Positions 16,933-25,276 of a DNA stretch of 64,000 nt are shown here, one piece after another. The translations under genes and the position numbers were made by a program. The DNA is taken from assembly GCF_015690345.1 (NCBI RefSeq), contig NZ_JADPUN010000213.1, forward strand, positions 35,800 through 99,799, read 5' to 3'. Numbering within the stretch: position 1 is the first letter of the stretch; each line of letters starts with the position of its first letter. The notes below the pieces were generated by a model, which had not been told where the DNA came from, did no database searches, and saw nothing but the letters and a program-made list of their open reading frames with translations. The stretch is from Plantactinospora alkalitolerans. GTDB taxonomy: Bacteria; Actinomycetota; Actinomycetes; Mycobacteriales; Micromonosporaceae.

Positions 16933-18030
16933 TCAGATCCGCGAGGTGAAGGTGGAGAGGAAGCCGTGCGGTATCGGGCTGCCGGTGTTGTCGAAGCAGA
17001 GCGTGTCGACCTCGGCGGCGGTGGCGGAGAGCTTCCACGGCTGAGTCAGGTGGCAGTACTCCGACCCCGGGCCGTAGGCGGTGACCTGGGCGTGCGTTTC
17101 CTTCTCGCCCAGGAACGGGTACGTGACCAGGTAACGGCCGGCCGGAACGAGCGGGGTCGAGGAGTTGAACCCGAACCCGCCGGCCGGGTAGTTCCAGTTC
17201 GTCTGGCCGGCGCTGGCCGAGAAGAAGTAACCGGTGTACTTCGGCGGGCCGAACGAGCCGAACACCGCCCGCTCGCGGTGGTAGGACAGGGTGAACTCGC
17301 TGGCGACCGGCGCCCCGGCCTGGTCCCAGCAGGTGACGTACGCGATGATGTCGACCCCGCTGTTGCCCCAGCGGATCACCTTGCACCGGCGCGGACCGGC
17401 GTTCGGCTGCACCGCCGTCACCTGGAGGTTGCCGGCGAGCGCGCCGGCCACGCCGACCCCACCGAGCCGGACCTGGTACAGCCCGAGGCCGCCAGCCAGC
17501 ACACTCACGCCGCCACCGGTCGAGTTGTACGACTGAACGACCGCCGCCCCGCCCCACTGGAGCCAGGCATGGCTGCCGTCCACCACCGGGACCAGCCCTG
17601 AGCTGTACGTCCACAGCACGGTGAACGGCGTGTCGTCCCGCCCGCCACCCGGCCGGTGGCACTGGACGTCGACGATCTCGTCCGCACCGGACTGGCCCCA
17701 GCGGACGATCTCGCAGTAGTGCCCGGTCCGGTTGACCGGGGTGACGTGCACGTTGCCGCGTGCGCCGGCACCGACCTGCGGGAACCTGATGTTGTAGCGA
17801 CCAGGGGCCAGCCGTATCCCCTCGGCGGACAGGGCGGGGAAGGCGGTCTTCCAGCTACCCCACTGCCGGGTGGGGTCGAGGACGGTCCAGACCGGCATGA
17901 TCGGGTTGTCGACGTACGCGAAGCCGTACCGGTCGGCGGCAGCGGCCTGGCTCGGGCCGGGCGGGGCCAGGACGGTGGCCGCCAGCGCGGCGACGAGAGT
18001 GATGGCGAGCATGCGGGGACGGAGTCGCAT
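16933..18030 (-). CDS. Secreted protein with three tandem copies of an unrecognised domain
   Basis: 365 aa with a Sec signal peptide (about residues 1-32, cleavage after SQAAAA). The mature part has three similar units of roughly 110 residues. Each contains G-Y-x-V/I-R/T near its start, a Cys followed by VIRWGxSG or an equivalent, and a second Cys before a strand ending in F-T-L-x-Y/T: units start near residues 76, 190 and 292. The paired cysteines suggest one disulfide per unit. The family is not recognised. It could bind a surface or polymer, but no catalytic motif is seen. It converges on the LLM gene. Confidence 0.75.
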   Translation of the reverse strand: MRLRPRMLAITLVAALAATVLAPPGPSQAAAADRYGFAYVDNPIMPVWTVLDPTRQWGSWKTAFPALSAEGIRLAPGRYNIRFPQVGAGARGNVHVTPVNRTGHYCEIVRWGQSGADEIVDVQCHRPGGGRDDTPFTVLWTYSSGLVPVVDGSHAWLQWGGAAVVQSYNSTGGGVSVLAGGLGLYQVRLGGVGVAGALAGNLQVTAVQPNAGPRRCKVIRWGNSGVDIIAYVTCWDQAGAPVASEFTLSYHRERAVFGSFGPPKYTGYFFSASAGQTNWNYPAGGFGFNSSTPLVPAGRYLVTYPFLGEKETHAQVTAYGPGSEYCHLTQPWKLSATAAEVDTLCFDNTGSPIPHGFLSTFTSRI

Positions 18031-18178
18031 CTGGCCTCCAGTTGGCGTGGTCCGATGTGCTCCGGAGTGTGCGGCCCCGTTCGCCCCGGCCGCTGTCGGT
18101 TCCTGGGCAGTCGTGGCGGCACAGCGCCAACACCCACTTGGGGCGTAGCCGGAATATGCAGCGGAATCCGGAACGTGA

Positions 18179-18232
18179 CGGGAGGGCTCCAGGATCCGGC
18201 CGGTTGCCGCCAGCGTCGCCGGAGCCCTCCCG
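18179..18232 (-). terminator. 12-bp inverted repeat after the small-gene operon
   Basis: CGGGAGGGCTCC (18179-18190) and GGAGCCCTCCCG (18221-18232) pair across 30 bases, 18 bases beyond the stop of the minus-strand gene ending at 18250. It is a likely terminator and may also protect the oppositely placed secreted-protein promoter from read-through. Confidence 0.6.
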
Positions 18233-18249
18233 CCGGTGATCGGGTCGGG

Positions 18250-18516
18250 TCAGGGCGAGGTGCGGACCCAGCCGAGGAAGCGTTCGCTCAGACTGCGCGC
18301 CTCGGGGGCCGTGCCGGGGTTGAGCGCGTGCAGGTCCCGGAACGCCTCGGCCAACGAACCGCCGAGGTGGACGGTCAGCGCGGCGTGCTGGCCGGCGTAC
18401 TCGCGAGTCAGAGCGAGCCGGGCGGACCCGCACGGCCAGGGCTGTCCGTCGGTCCGGCACAACCAGAGCGGTCGGAGCGGTGTGTGCGGCTCGGATCGCG
18501 TCGCGGGCGCGTTCAC
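18250..18516 (-). CDS. Small protein with WxC...PWPC motif, coupled to the upstream gene
   Basis: 88-aa protein with HTPLRPLWLCRTDGQPWPC near residues 11-29 and a C-terminal RFLGWVR. Short proteins of this pattern are common beside XRE/DUF5753-DUF397 pairs in Micromonosporaceae, sometimes annotated as flavin reductase; the two Cys suggest metal or redox chemistry but no function is established. Its GTG start overlaps the preceding stop as GTGA, so translation is coupled. Confidence 0.65.
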   Translation of the reverse strand: MNAPATRSEPHTPLRPLWLCRTDGQPWPCGSARLALTREYAGQHAALTVHLGGSLAEAFRDLHALNPGTAPEARSLSERFLGWVRTSP

Positions 18517-18845
18517 CGGCCCGTCACCTCGGCCCGCCCGCTGCGCAGCCGCTGGCTTCGCACCGTATGCGCGGGTTCGGCGTCGACCAGGGTCTGGGCG
18601 TTCCGGCCGAAGCGGGTGCTCCGGTTGGTGGCGCGCGGCTGGGGACGCGGAGCGGGACCGCCCGTTCTCGCGAGTTGGGGCGGGGCGTCGGGCCTCGGTA
18701 GTACACGGTGCGTGAGCACCGAGCGGCCGCGGTCGGGACAGGAGCGCCACCACAGCCCGCACCGGCAGTAGAGCCACCAACGGCGCCAGTAACGACGGTG
18801 CCGTACGACGAGCGGTGGTCCCTCGCGCCGATCGGTATTTCCCAT
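18513..18845 (-). CDS. Small basic hypothetical protein, first gene of the pair
   Basis: 110-aa, Arg-rich protein with a conserved-looking N-terminal core REGPPLVVRHRRYWRRWWLYCRCG that has two closely spaced Cys. A perfect AGGAGG lies five bases before the ATG at 18845 (a GTG at 18848 is too close). It is divergent from the XRE/DUF5753 regulator and coupled to the small gene downstream. The C-terminal two-thirds is low complexity and may be unstructured. Confidence 0.55.
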   Translation of the reverse strand: MGNTDRREGPPLVVRHRRYWRRWWLYCRCGLWWRSCPDRGRSVLTHRVLPRPDAPPQLARTGGPAPRPQPRATNRSTRFGRNAQTLVDAEPAHTVRSQRLRSGRAEVTGR

Positions 18846-18881
18846 CACGCCCTCCTGCTGCTCGGTCGCCTACGCATGGAT

Positions 18882-18919
18882 GGGGGTCACTCCACTACGG
18901 GGGAAGTCGAGTGACCCCC
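18882..18919. promoter_or_regulatory. 11-bp inverted repeat in the divergent control region
   Basis: GGGGGTCACTC (18882-18892) and GAGTGACCCCC (18909-18919) flank 16 bases, between the minus-strand small genes and the plus-strand XRE gene. Candidate operator for the XRE regulator, or an RNA hairpin in the minus-strand leader, which would start about 36 bases from the ATG. Confidence 0.5.
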
Positions 18920-19074
18920 TCGGTTCCGCCCTGGCGGTCTGGCCGGTCCTGAGCGGTCCCGCTGGTGACACTCTGCTGTGGCATGCTTACGGTCGATAGT
19001 GGATTAGCCGCAATCCGGAGCGATGGACGGATCCTCTGGGTGCGCTGAAATCGGCGGAATGACCTTGGGGAGGC

Positions 19075-19881
19075 GTGGAACGCGTGGGTATCTCACCTTC
19101 GGAGTACCTGCTCCGGGAATTGCGGCGGCGACGCAAGGCAGCCAGCGTGACGCAGGAGATGTTGGGCGGGCAGTGTTACTGCTCGGACTCGCAGATATCA
19201 GCCATCGAGACCGGCGCGACTCCGGTCACGCTGAAGCACCTGCGACTCGTGGACAACGCCCTGGAGACCGGCGGCTACTTCGAAACACTCTGGAACGAGC
19301 TGGTCAAGGACGACGCCGCGCCCGTCTGGCTCCGCGAGTGGCTGGAGTACGAGCGCGAGGCACGCACTCTCCGCTGGTACGAGCCGGCTTTCGTGCCAGG
19401 ACTCTTCCAAACCGAGGCGTACGCTCGCGCGCTGTTCTCGCTTAACCGACTCTCGTTAGGCGCGATCGAACAGCAGGTTGCGTCCCGGATGGAAAGGCAG
19501 GCTGTTCTTGACCGCGATGATCCGCCGCAACTCTTCGTCGTGTTGGACGAGATGGTGATCCGTCGGCTCTGCGGCACCCGACAGGTGGTCGTCGCCCAGT
19601 TGGAGCACCTGCTGGACCTGGCCGAGCGTCCAAATGTCGATCTACACCTCATACCGACCGCCACTGGCCTGTACTCGGGTCTAGCTGGTGCGTTCATCGT
19701 CGCGGATCTTCCCGACTGCAACCGGGTCGGCTATGTGGACAATCAGCTCACTGCGCAGGTCGTCACCCGAAACGAGGACGTTGCTAACCTTGGGGTGTCG
19801 TGGGATGCCGTACACGGCGAAGCGTTGCCCCGCGCACAGAGTCTCGATCTCTTGAAGGAAGTGACCAAGTCATGGACGTGA
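19075..19881 (+). CDS. XRE family regulator with DUF5753 domain
   Basis: 268 aa. The N-terminal lambda-repressor-type HTH covers residues 8-65 (LLRELRRRRKAASVTQEMLGG, then CSDSQISAIETGATPVT). The DUF5753 sensor domain follows from about residue 85 (REWLEYEREARTLRWYEPAFVPGLFQTEAYARAL). GTG start preceded by GGGGAGG. It overlaps a DUF397 gene by ten bases, the classical actinomycete pair in which the small protein acts with or against the regulator. Such pairs control development or secondary metabolism in Streptomyces (BldB/WhiJ type). Targets here probably include the divergent small genes. Confidence 0.9.
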   Translation: MERVGISPSEYLLRELRRRRKAASVTQEMLGGQCYCSDSQISAIETGATPVTLKHLRLVDNALETGGYFETLWNELVKDDAAPVWLREWLEYEREARTLRWYEPAFVPGLFQTEAYARALFSLNRLSLGAIEQQVASRMERQAVLDRDDPPQLFVVLDEMVIRRLCGTRQVVVAQLEHLLDLAERPNVDLHLIPTATGLYSGLAGAFIVADLPDCNRVGYVDNQLTAQVVTRNEDVANLGVSWDAVHGEALPRAQSLDLLKEVTKSWT

Positions 19882-20072
19882 CTGGCGCACGGTGGCGGAA
19901 GTCGACCCGCTCGTCCACCAACGGCGGCGCGTGTGTGGAGGTCGCCGACAACCTGCTCGGTGTCGTCCTGGTGCGCGACACCAAGGACCGCGACGGCGGC
20001 ACACTGTCCTTCGGGCCTGCGGGCTGGCAGGCGTTCATCGACCTCACCAAGCGGACGGGACGGGTTGGTTGA
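19872..20072 (+). CDS. DUF397 domain protein
   Basis: 66-aa DUF397 protein: RWRKSTRSSTNGGACVEVA, then VLVRDTKDRDGGTLSFGPAGWQAFI. Its start is inside the end of the XRE/DUF5753 gene. Proteins of this type are proposed partners of the adjacent regulator. Confidence 0.92.
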   Translation: MDVTGARWRKSTRSSTNGGACVEVADNLLGVVLVRDTKDRDGGTLSFGPAGWQAFIDLTKRTGRVG

Positions 20073-20193
20073 CGATCTCTCCGTGATCCAGGATGGCGAG
20101 GTCGTGTAAGCAGCAGTCCTGCACCCGCCGCGATATGTCCGGGTCTGGCTTAATGCGTTGTTGCCTTGCCGACCCGGGATCTACTGTTCGGTG

Positions 20194-20895
20194 ATGTTGT
20201 CGCAACCGCTGACGGTGACCTTCGACGCGCACGACGCGACCCGGCTGGCGCAGTTCTGGGCCGGCATGCTCGCCCGGGAGGTCGTCGAGGACGCCGGTGG
20301 TGCGCTCCTGCCTGGCGAGGAGACCCAGGTCAGCCTCCGGTTCGTCCCGAGCCGTGCGGAGAAGGTGGGGCTGAACCGCATCCACCTTCACCTGACCAGC
20401 GCCAGCGATGCCGACCAGCAGCAGACGGTGGCGACGGCGCTGAAGCTCGGCGCCAGCCATCTCGACGTCGGACAGCGCCCCGAGGAGGAACACATCGTCC
20501 TGGCCGACCCCGAGGGCAACGAGTTCTGTGTGATCGAGCCGGGCAACTCCTTTCTCGCCGGCTGCGGACTGCTCGGGGAACTCGCCTGCGACGGCACCCG
20601 GGACGTCGGCCTCTTCTGGAGCGAGGCGCTGGGCTGGCCGCTGGTGTGGGACCAGGACCAGGAGACCGCGATCCAGTTGCCGCACGGCGGCACGAAGGTC
20701 GCGTGGGGAGGCCCGCCGGTGGCTCCGAAAGAGGCGCGGAACCGGCAGCGCTTCGACCTCGCGGCCGGTGGCGACCAGCAGGCGGAGGTCGACCGGCTGA
20801 TCTCCCTCGGTGCCACCCGGCTCGAGGACGGTGCGGACGGCGCCGTCATGCTGGCCGATCCCGACGGCAACGAGTTCTGCGTGCGAGGGCACTGA
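20194..20895 (+). CDS. Glyoxalase-like/VOC protein with two VOC repeats
   Basis: 233-aa member of the vicinal oxygen chelate superfamily (Glyoxalase_6-like), with two related halves. Each ends in the same signature, LADPEGNEFCVIEPG near residue 104 and LADPDGNEFCVRGH at the C-terminus. Cytosolic; metal-dependent enzyme or binding protein of unknown substrate. ATG 20194 is preferred over the adjacent GTG 20191; the first half starts directly at LTVTFDAHDATRLAQFWAGML. Confidence 0.85.
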   Translation: MLSQPLTVTFDAHDATRLAQFWAGMLAREVVEDAGGALLPGEETQVSLRFVPSRAEKVGLNRIHLHLTSASDADQQQTVATALKLGASHLDVGQRPEEEHIVLADPEGNEFCVIEPGNSFLAGCGLLGELACDGTRDVGLFWSEALGWPLVWDQDQETAIQLPHGGTKVAWGGPPVAPKEARNRQRFDLAAGGDQQAEVDRLISLGATRLEDGADGAVMLADPDGNEFCVRGH

Positions 20896-20953
20896 CCCCA
20901 GCCCTCAAGCTGTCCCACGTCGCGGCTTGGTCGCCATGTGTCAAAGTCGATGC

Positions 20954-21817
20954 ATGCCGACCTCGCCGGATCCCAGGATCGATTCGCATTCGAAAGCAAC
21001 GACCGTCTCCAGCGGGGCAAGTCGGCTGGGGCAGGATCTACGGCAGGGCCGGAATCTCGATCTTTACATCGCCGTCACGGTTGCGGTCGTCACCGCCGCG
21101 CTCGGTGTCCTCGGTGTCGTCGATTCGAGCATCCTGGCGGCCTCCACGCTCGCGGTACTTGCCGTCATGGCAATCTCCGGACTCGCCACCAGGCACGAGG
21201 TCGACGGCGTCCGGACGGCTCTCAACCGAATCGCAGCCAGCGAGACCGGAGAGGTCGCAGCGGAACGCTTCCTGTCGTCGCATCCGCCGGCAGTCGACAC
21301 GGAGATCGCGACCGCGACCGACATCGCCATCGTCGGCATAACACTGACCCGTACCGTCCGGGACATGTTGCCGGTGTTGGACCGCCGGCTGCGGGCCGGT
21401 GCGCGAGTCCGAGTCGTGCTGATCGACACCGACAGCGGGGCCAACGCAGAGGCAGTGGCCCGTAGTAAGAAGGCTGACACGCCCGAGTTCTACCGGAACC
21501 GGGTGTCGGCCACTCTCGACCTCCTGCGCGTCCTCGCATCCTCTGGGTCAAGCGAATCGGCCCTACAGATCCGCCTTTTGCCGTTCGTACCGACCTTCGG
21601 GTTGCTCCTGGTGGACGCCGATGATGTCCATGGTCGCATCCGCGTAGCGATGTACCAGCATCGGACCCTTGAACCCAATCCGACGTTCGGCCTTCGTGCC
21701 GACCGGGACGCCTGGTGGTATGGCCTGTTCAAGGGGCAGTTCGAGACGATGTGGGAAAGTGCCCGCGAGCGTGAACCGGGCACGGGCGGTCACGCGGCGC
21801 GCGGTGGCAGCAACTGA
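20954..21817 (+). CDS. Membrane-anchored protein with a DUF5919-like C-terminal domain
   Basis: 287 aa. Residues 35-80 form two adjacent hydrophobic helices (LYIAVTVAVVTAALGVLGVV and ILAASTLAVLAVMAISGLA). After a linker comes a soluble alpha/beta domain: FLSSHPPAVDTEIATATDIAIVGITLTRTV, then GARVRVVLIDTDSGANAEAVAR, ending FGLRADRDAWWYGLFKGQFETMWES. The order of strands and the final W-E helix resemble the phospholipase-D-like sensor domain of DUF5919 regulators, but the HKD residues are absent; this match is tentative. It precedes the Trypco1/trypsin-STAND pair on the same strand by 125 bases, so it may be its membrane sensor. ATG 20954 chosen; ATG 20936 is possible. Confidence 0.6.
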   Translation: MPTSPDPRIDSHSKATTVSSGASRLGQDLRQGRNLDLYIAVTVAVVTAALGVLGVVDSSILAASTLAVLAVMAISGLATRHEVDGVRTALNRIAASETGEVAAERFLSSHPPAVDTEIATATDIAIVGITLTRTVRDMLPVLDRRLRAGARVRVVLIDTDSGANAEAVARSKKADTPEFYRNRVSATLDLLRVLASSGSSESALQIRLLPFVPTFGLLLVDADDVHGRIRVAMYQHRTLEPNPTFGLRADRDAWWYGLFKGQFETMWESAREREPGTGGHAARGGSN

Positions 21818-21906
21818 CGTGGTGACGTACTGCTGCGAAGGCGGCGCGAACGCGACTTCGTCGATCTCGCGGAACGCGGATCCACGTCCGTGCCCGTCAG
21901 ATTCCG

Positions 21907-21936
21907 TTGTAGCGCCTGAAACCGTCGCGGTAGTGT
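21907..21936 (+). promoter_or_regulatory. Promoter of the Trypco1/trypsin-STAND operon, leaderless
   Basis: TTGTAG (21907-21912) and TAGTGT (21931-21936) are separated by 18 bases. The -10 ends six bases before the ATG at 21943, so the mRNA probably starts at the A of the start codon. No Shine-Dalgarno is present, consistent with this. Confidence 0.5.
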
Positions 21937-21942
21937 GTGCCG

Positions 21943-22257
21943 ATGGTGGAGTCGGGGTCGACACCGGTCTACATACCGACCGTCAGGGTGGATGACCAGC
22001 GCCAGATCGGCTGGGGCGACGTCGGTCTCGAACGGTTGCGTGAGCGGATCGACGATGTCCGGGCGGCCATCGTGTCGGCCGCCAACGGGGTGGCGGAGAG
22101 CCTGAGTGCCGCGCCGTCCGCCCCCGGTTGGGAGATGAACGAGGTGACCGCCACCTTCGGCGTCTCCCTGGTCGCCGAGTCCGGCGTGATCGTCAGCAAG
22201 GCCTCGGCTTCGGCGTCCCTCGAGGTGTCGGTGACCTTCACCAGACGGGACTCCTAG
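21943..22257 (+). CDS. Trypsin-co-occurring domain 1 (Trypco1/CU044_2847-like) protein
   Basis: 104-aa protein. The C-terminal half GWEMNEVTATFGVSLVAESGVIVSKASASASLEVSVTF matches the conserved strand pattern of Trypco1, a small domain named for its association with trypsin-like proteases in predicted bacterial conflict systems. The N-terminal half is a helix (LERLRERIDDVRAAIVSAANGVAESL). It ends seven bases before the trypsin-NB-ARC-TPR gene. By the family model it regulates or is cleaved by that protease; this is inference. Transcribed from a leaderless promoter. Confidence 0.8.
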   Translation: MVESGSTPVYIPTVRVDDQRQIGWGDVGLERLRERIDDVRAAIVSAANGVAESLSAAPSAPGWEMNEVTATFGVSLVAESGVIVSKASASASLEVSVTFTRRDS

Positions 22258-22264
22258 CAATCCG

Positions 22265-25200
22265 ATGGGCGGTGGGCGGATCCTGGCATCGGGCCGCGAT
22301 CTCGGCTCCGGATTCGCCATCGCACCCCGGATCGTCGTCACGGCCCGGCACGTCGTGGCCGACCGAGAACCCGCCGAGCTGACGTACGTCGCCGAGGACG
22401 GGTCGACGACGCGGATCGCCGGACTTCTGCGGCCGGACCGCGAGGTCGACGTGGTGGGACTCGAACTGGCGGGGGAACTGGCCTCCTGCTACCGGTCGGC
22501 CGAGGCGGACGACGGGCACCGCTGGCTCGTCTCGGCGCGACCGAAGGACAACGACCCGGAGCTGACCGGCAGCGTCACGTCCGCGAATCGGCTGATCCGG
22601 GCGCCCGGCGGAGTCGAGACGCCGGTCCTCCAGCTCGCGGTCGACCAGTTCCTCGGCGGCTACCAGGGATATTCCGGCAGCGCCGTGACGTTGGCCGCCG
22701 CCCCCGACGTCGTGATCGGCGTCCTGGTCGAGCAACTGCCCCTCCGGATGAGCCCGGGGTTGGACACCGGGTCGCGTCGTCCGGCCAGCAACGTGCTCTA
22801 CGCCATCCCGATCGTTGCCGTGCTCCGGCATCTTGATCTCGCCGCCGAGGTGACAACCGTACCGGTGCCGTCCCCGACCGCCCCGGCGGCGGCGCAGACC
22901 GGGGACGCGTCCGCGACGGGCTCGCTGGCCGTGCCGGTCGGGCTGCTGCCGCGCGTCGTGCACGGGCGCTCGACCCTGCTGCGCCGGTTACGTGCGGCGG
23001 GCCGTCAGCCAGGCGGGAGATTCGTGGTGCTGGCCGGAATGGGCGGAGTCGGAAAGTCCACCGTCGCGGCGGAGTACGGCGGGCGGACGCGGCGCCCCGG
23101 GCGCCCGGTCTGGTGGATTCCCGCCACCGACCGGTCCCTTCTCGTGGCGGGTGCGGTCCGGATCGCCCGGGAGCTGGGTGCCGACCAGCATGACATCGCG
23201 CTGATCGGCCGGGGTGACGGCGCAGCGGCGGACCGGTTCTGGAGTCTCCTCGACAAGGCGGCCCAGGGTTGGCTTCTCATCCTGGACAACCTCGACGACG
23301 TCGAGCAGCAGGAGGTCGAACACGGCCGCCGGGGCGGATCCGCCGGCCTCGACCACACGGTCGACGGTCGTGGCTGGTTGCGGGGCAGCCGGCGCGGGCT
23401 GGTGCTCGTCACGTCCCGGGACGCCAGCGCGCGGGCGTGGGGAGGTTCCGGCCAGTTGGTGCGGGTCGGGCCGCTGGACGAGGACGACGCCGCGCGGGCG
23501 TTGTTGGACCTGGCCCCAGGTGGGGGAGGGGAGACCGAAGCCGGCGAGCTGGCCCGCCGGCTCGGCTGCCTTCCGCTGGCGCTGCGGGTCGCCGGGACCT
23601 ACCTGGGCTCGGGACTCGCCCGCTGGCCGACCTTCGAGGCGTACCAGGTGGCGCTGGCGGACGCCACCTCGCGAGTACCGGCCACCCTGGCGGCGAGCAC
23701 CGGTGCCGACCGGACCACCTCTCCGGTACACACCTGGGACATCAGCCTCGACTCACTGCACCGACGCGGGGTTACCGGTGCCCGGGGCCTGCTCGCGGTG
23801 CTAGCCGTCTTCGCGCCGGCCACTCCGATCCCGCTCGAACTTCTGTCGGCCGAAGGGCTGCGGCCGGTGCTCGGCCAGCCCGACGAGGACACCGGCTCGG
23901 GCGACGACCTGGCCGCCACCGTCGAGTTGACGCTGCACGGGTTGACCCGGCTGGGACTGCTCGACGTGGCACCGAGCCACGAGGACGATCGGCGCCCGGG
24001 ACGGGGCCTGACCGTCCATCCGGTCGTCTCGGACGGCGTACGGGCCGCGCTGACGACGCGGCCCGGTGTCGACGCGGACGCGGCGGTGGTGCAGGCCGTC
24101 GGCGTGGCGGTCGAACTGCTCGCGTCCTACTGCGCCCGCCTCGACCCCGAGGACAACGGGCACTGGCCCCTCTTCGAGGCTGTCGTGCCGCACCTGCGGG
24201 GCCCGTTGCAGGTGCCGGTCGTACTCGGCGCCGCCCAGGTGGAATCCCTGGCCACCGCCGCAGGTCAGGTGGTCAACGCCATGAACTGGGGTGGACGGAC
24301 ACATCTCGCGGAGACCCTCGCCCGCGCGATGACGGGGCAGTTCCCGGAGATCCACCGGGATACCGCCGCCGTCCTGACCCTGCGGTACCACCTGGCCTGG
24401 GCGATCGCGATCCGAGGCGGCTGGCGCGAAGCCGCGGGCATCTACCACGAAGTGCTCGACGTCCGGGAGGCCCGGACCGGCACCGACTCCCTGGAGACCG
24501 CTGCCGTACGCCAGAACCTGGCCTGGTGCATGTCGTACCAGGGACGGTGGGCCGAGGCGGAGGCGATCTACCAGGAGGTCCACCGGTTGCGCGATCGGAT
24601 CTTGGGGCCGGAGGATCCCCTGACCCTGGCCACCCTGCACCGACTCGGCGAGGCGGCCGGGGCCCAGCAACGGTGGGAGGCCGCAGCGGAGATCTATCGC
24701 CGTGTACTCGAGGCCCGGACCCGGGTCCTGGGACCCGAGCACGCCGCCACGCTGGTGACCAGCCACGAACAGGCCTGGGTGCTGACGAAACTCGGCCGGT
24801 CGGGAGAGGCCGGCGAGATCCTCGACCGGACCTGGGCCGCGCGCAGGGCGACCCTCGGCGACCTGCACCCGAACACGATGGCGACCCGGCACCGGTACGG
24901 CGACGTCGCGGCGGAGCAGGGCCGGTGGTCAGAGGCCGAGCGGATCTACCGTGAGGTGTTGACGTCCCGCCGCCGGGTGCTGGGCGACGGCCACCGGAAC
25001 ACGCTGACCACCCTGCACGCCCTCGGCGACGTGTTGCTGGCGCAGGGCCGTTGGCGCGAGGCGCAGCAGACCTACCGCGAGGCGTTCGCCAGGCGCCGCG
25101 ACACCCTCGGGGAGACACATCCGGACACGATCGCCTCCGCGGACCGGCTCGCCGAAGCCGACCTGGCCGCCGGTCGGGCCGGTGCCGGCCGGCGACTGGC

Positions 25201-25276
25201 GGTCCGGCTCCCGCCCTGGTTGCGGCGCCTGCCCGCGATCAGGAACTTCGATCGCGATCGACCGACCGGGCGATGA
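22265..25276 (+). CDS. Trypsin-like protease fused to NB-ARC STAND ATPase and TPR repeats
   Basis: 1003-aa multidomain protein. Residues 1-195: trypsin fold, with His in VVTARHVVA (about 29), Asp in REVDVVGLEL (about 62) and Ser in YQGYSGSAV (about 140), a complete triad. Residues about 235-460: NB-ARC NTPase, with Walker A GMGGVGKST (258-266), Walker B WLLILDNLDD (about 334-343), and the GLPLAL-type motif CLPLALRVAG. A winged-helix-like region follows. Residues about 690-985: six or seven 42-residue TPRs of the kinesin-light-chain type (GRWAEAEAIYQEV, then RILGPEDPLTLATLH). No signal peptide, so cytosolic. By analogy with STAND proteins, the TPRs sense a trigger, NTP-dependent oligomerisation follows, and the protease is the effector. 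Cleavage targets are unknown. Confidence 0.88.
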   Translation: MGGGRILASGRDLGSGFAIAPRIVVTARHVVADREPAELTYVAEDGSTTRIAGLLRPDREVDVVGLELAGELASCYRSAEADDGHRWLVSARPKDNDPELTGSVTSANRLIRAPGGVETPVLQLAVDQFLGGYQGYSGSAVTLAAAPDVVIGVLVEQLPLRMSPGLDTGSRRPASNVLYAIPIVAVLRHLDLAAEVTTVPVPSPTAPAAAQTGDASATGSLAVPVGLLPRVVHGRSTLLRRLRAAGRQPGGRFVVLAGMGGVGKSTVAAEYGGRTRRPGRPVWWIPATDRSLLVAGAVRIARELGADQHDIALIGRGDGAAADRFWSLLDKAAQGWLLILDNLDDVEQQEVEHGRRGGSAGLDHTVDGRGWLRGSRRGLVLVTSRDASARAWGGSGQLVRVGPLDEDDAARALLDLAPGGGGETEAGELARRLGCLPLALRVAGTYLGSGLARWPTFEAYQVALADATSRVPATLAASTGADRTTSPVHTWDISLDSLHRRGVTGARGLLAVLAVFAPATPIPLELLSAEGLRPVLGQPDEDTGSGDDLAATVELTLHGLTRLGLLDVAPSHEDDRRPGRGLTVHPVVSDGVRAALTTRPGVDADAAVVQAVGVAVELLASYCARLDPEDNGHWPLFEAVVPHLRGPLQVPVVLGAAQVESLATAAGQVVNAMNWGGRTHLAETLARAMTGQFPEIHRDTAAVLTLRYHLAWAIAIRGGWREAAGIYHEVLDVREARTGTDSLETAAVRQNLAWCMSYQGRWAEAEAIYQEVHRLRDRILGPEDPLTLATLHRLGEAAGAQQRWEAAAEIYRRVLEARTRVLGPEHAATLVTSHEQAWVLTKLGRSGEAGEILDRTWAARRATLGDLHPNTMATRHRYGDVAAEQGRWSEAERIYREVLTSRRRVLGDGHRNTLTTLHALGDVLLAQGRWREAQQTYREAFARRRDTLGETHPDTIASADRLAEADLAAGRAGAGRRLAVRLPPWLRRLPAIRNFDRDRPTGR

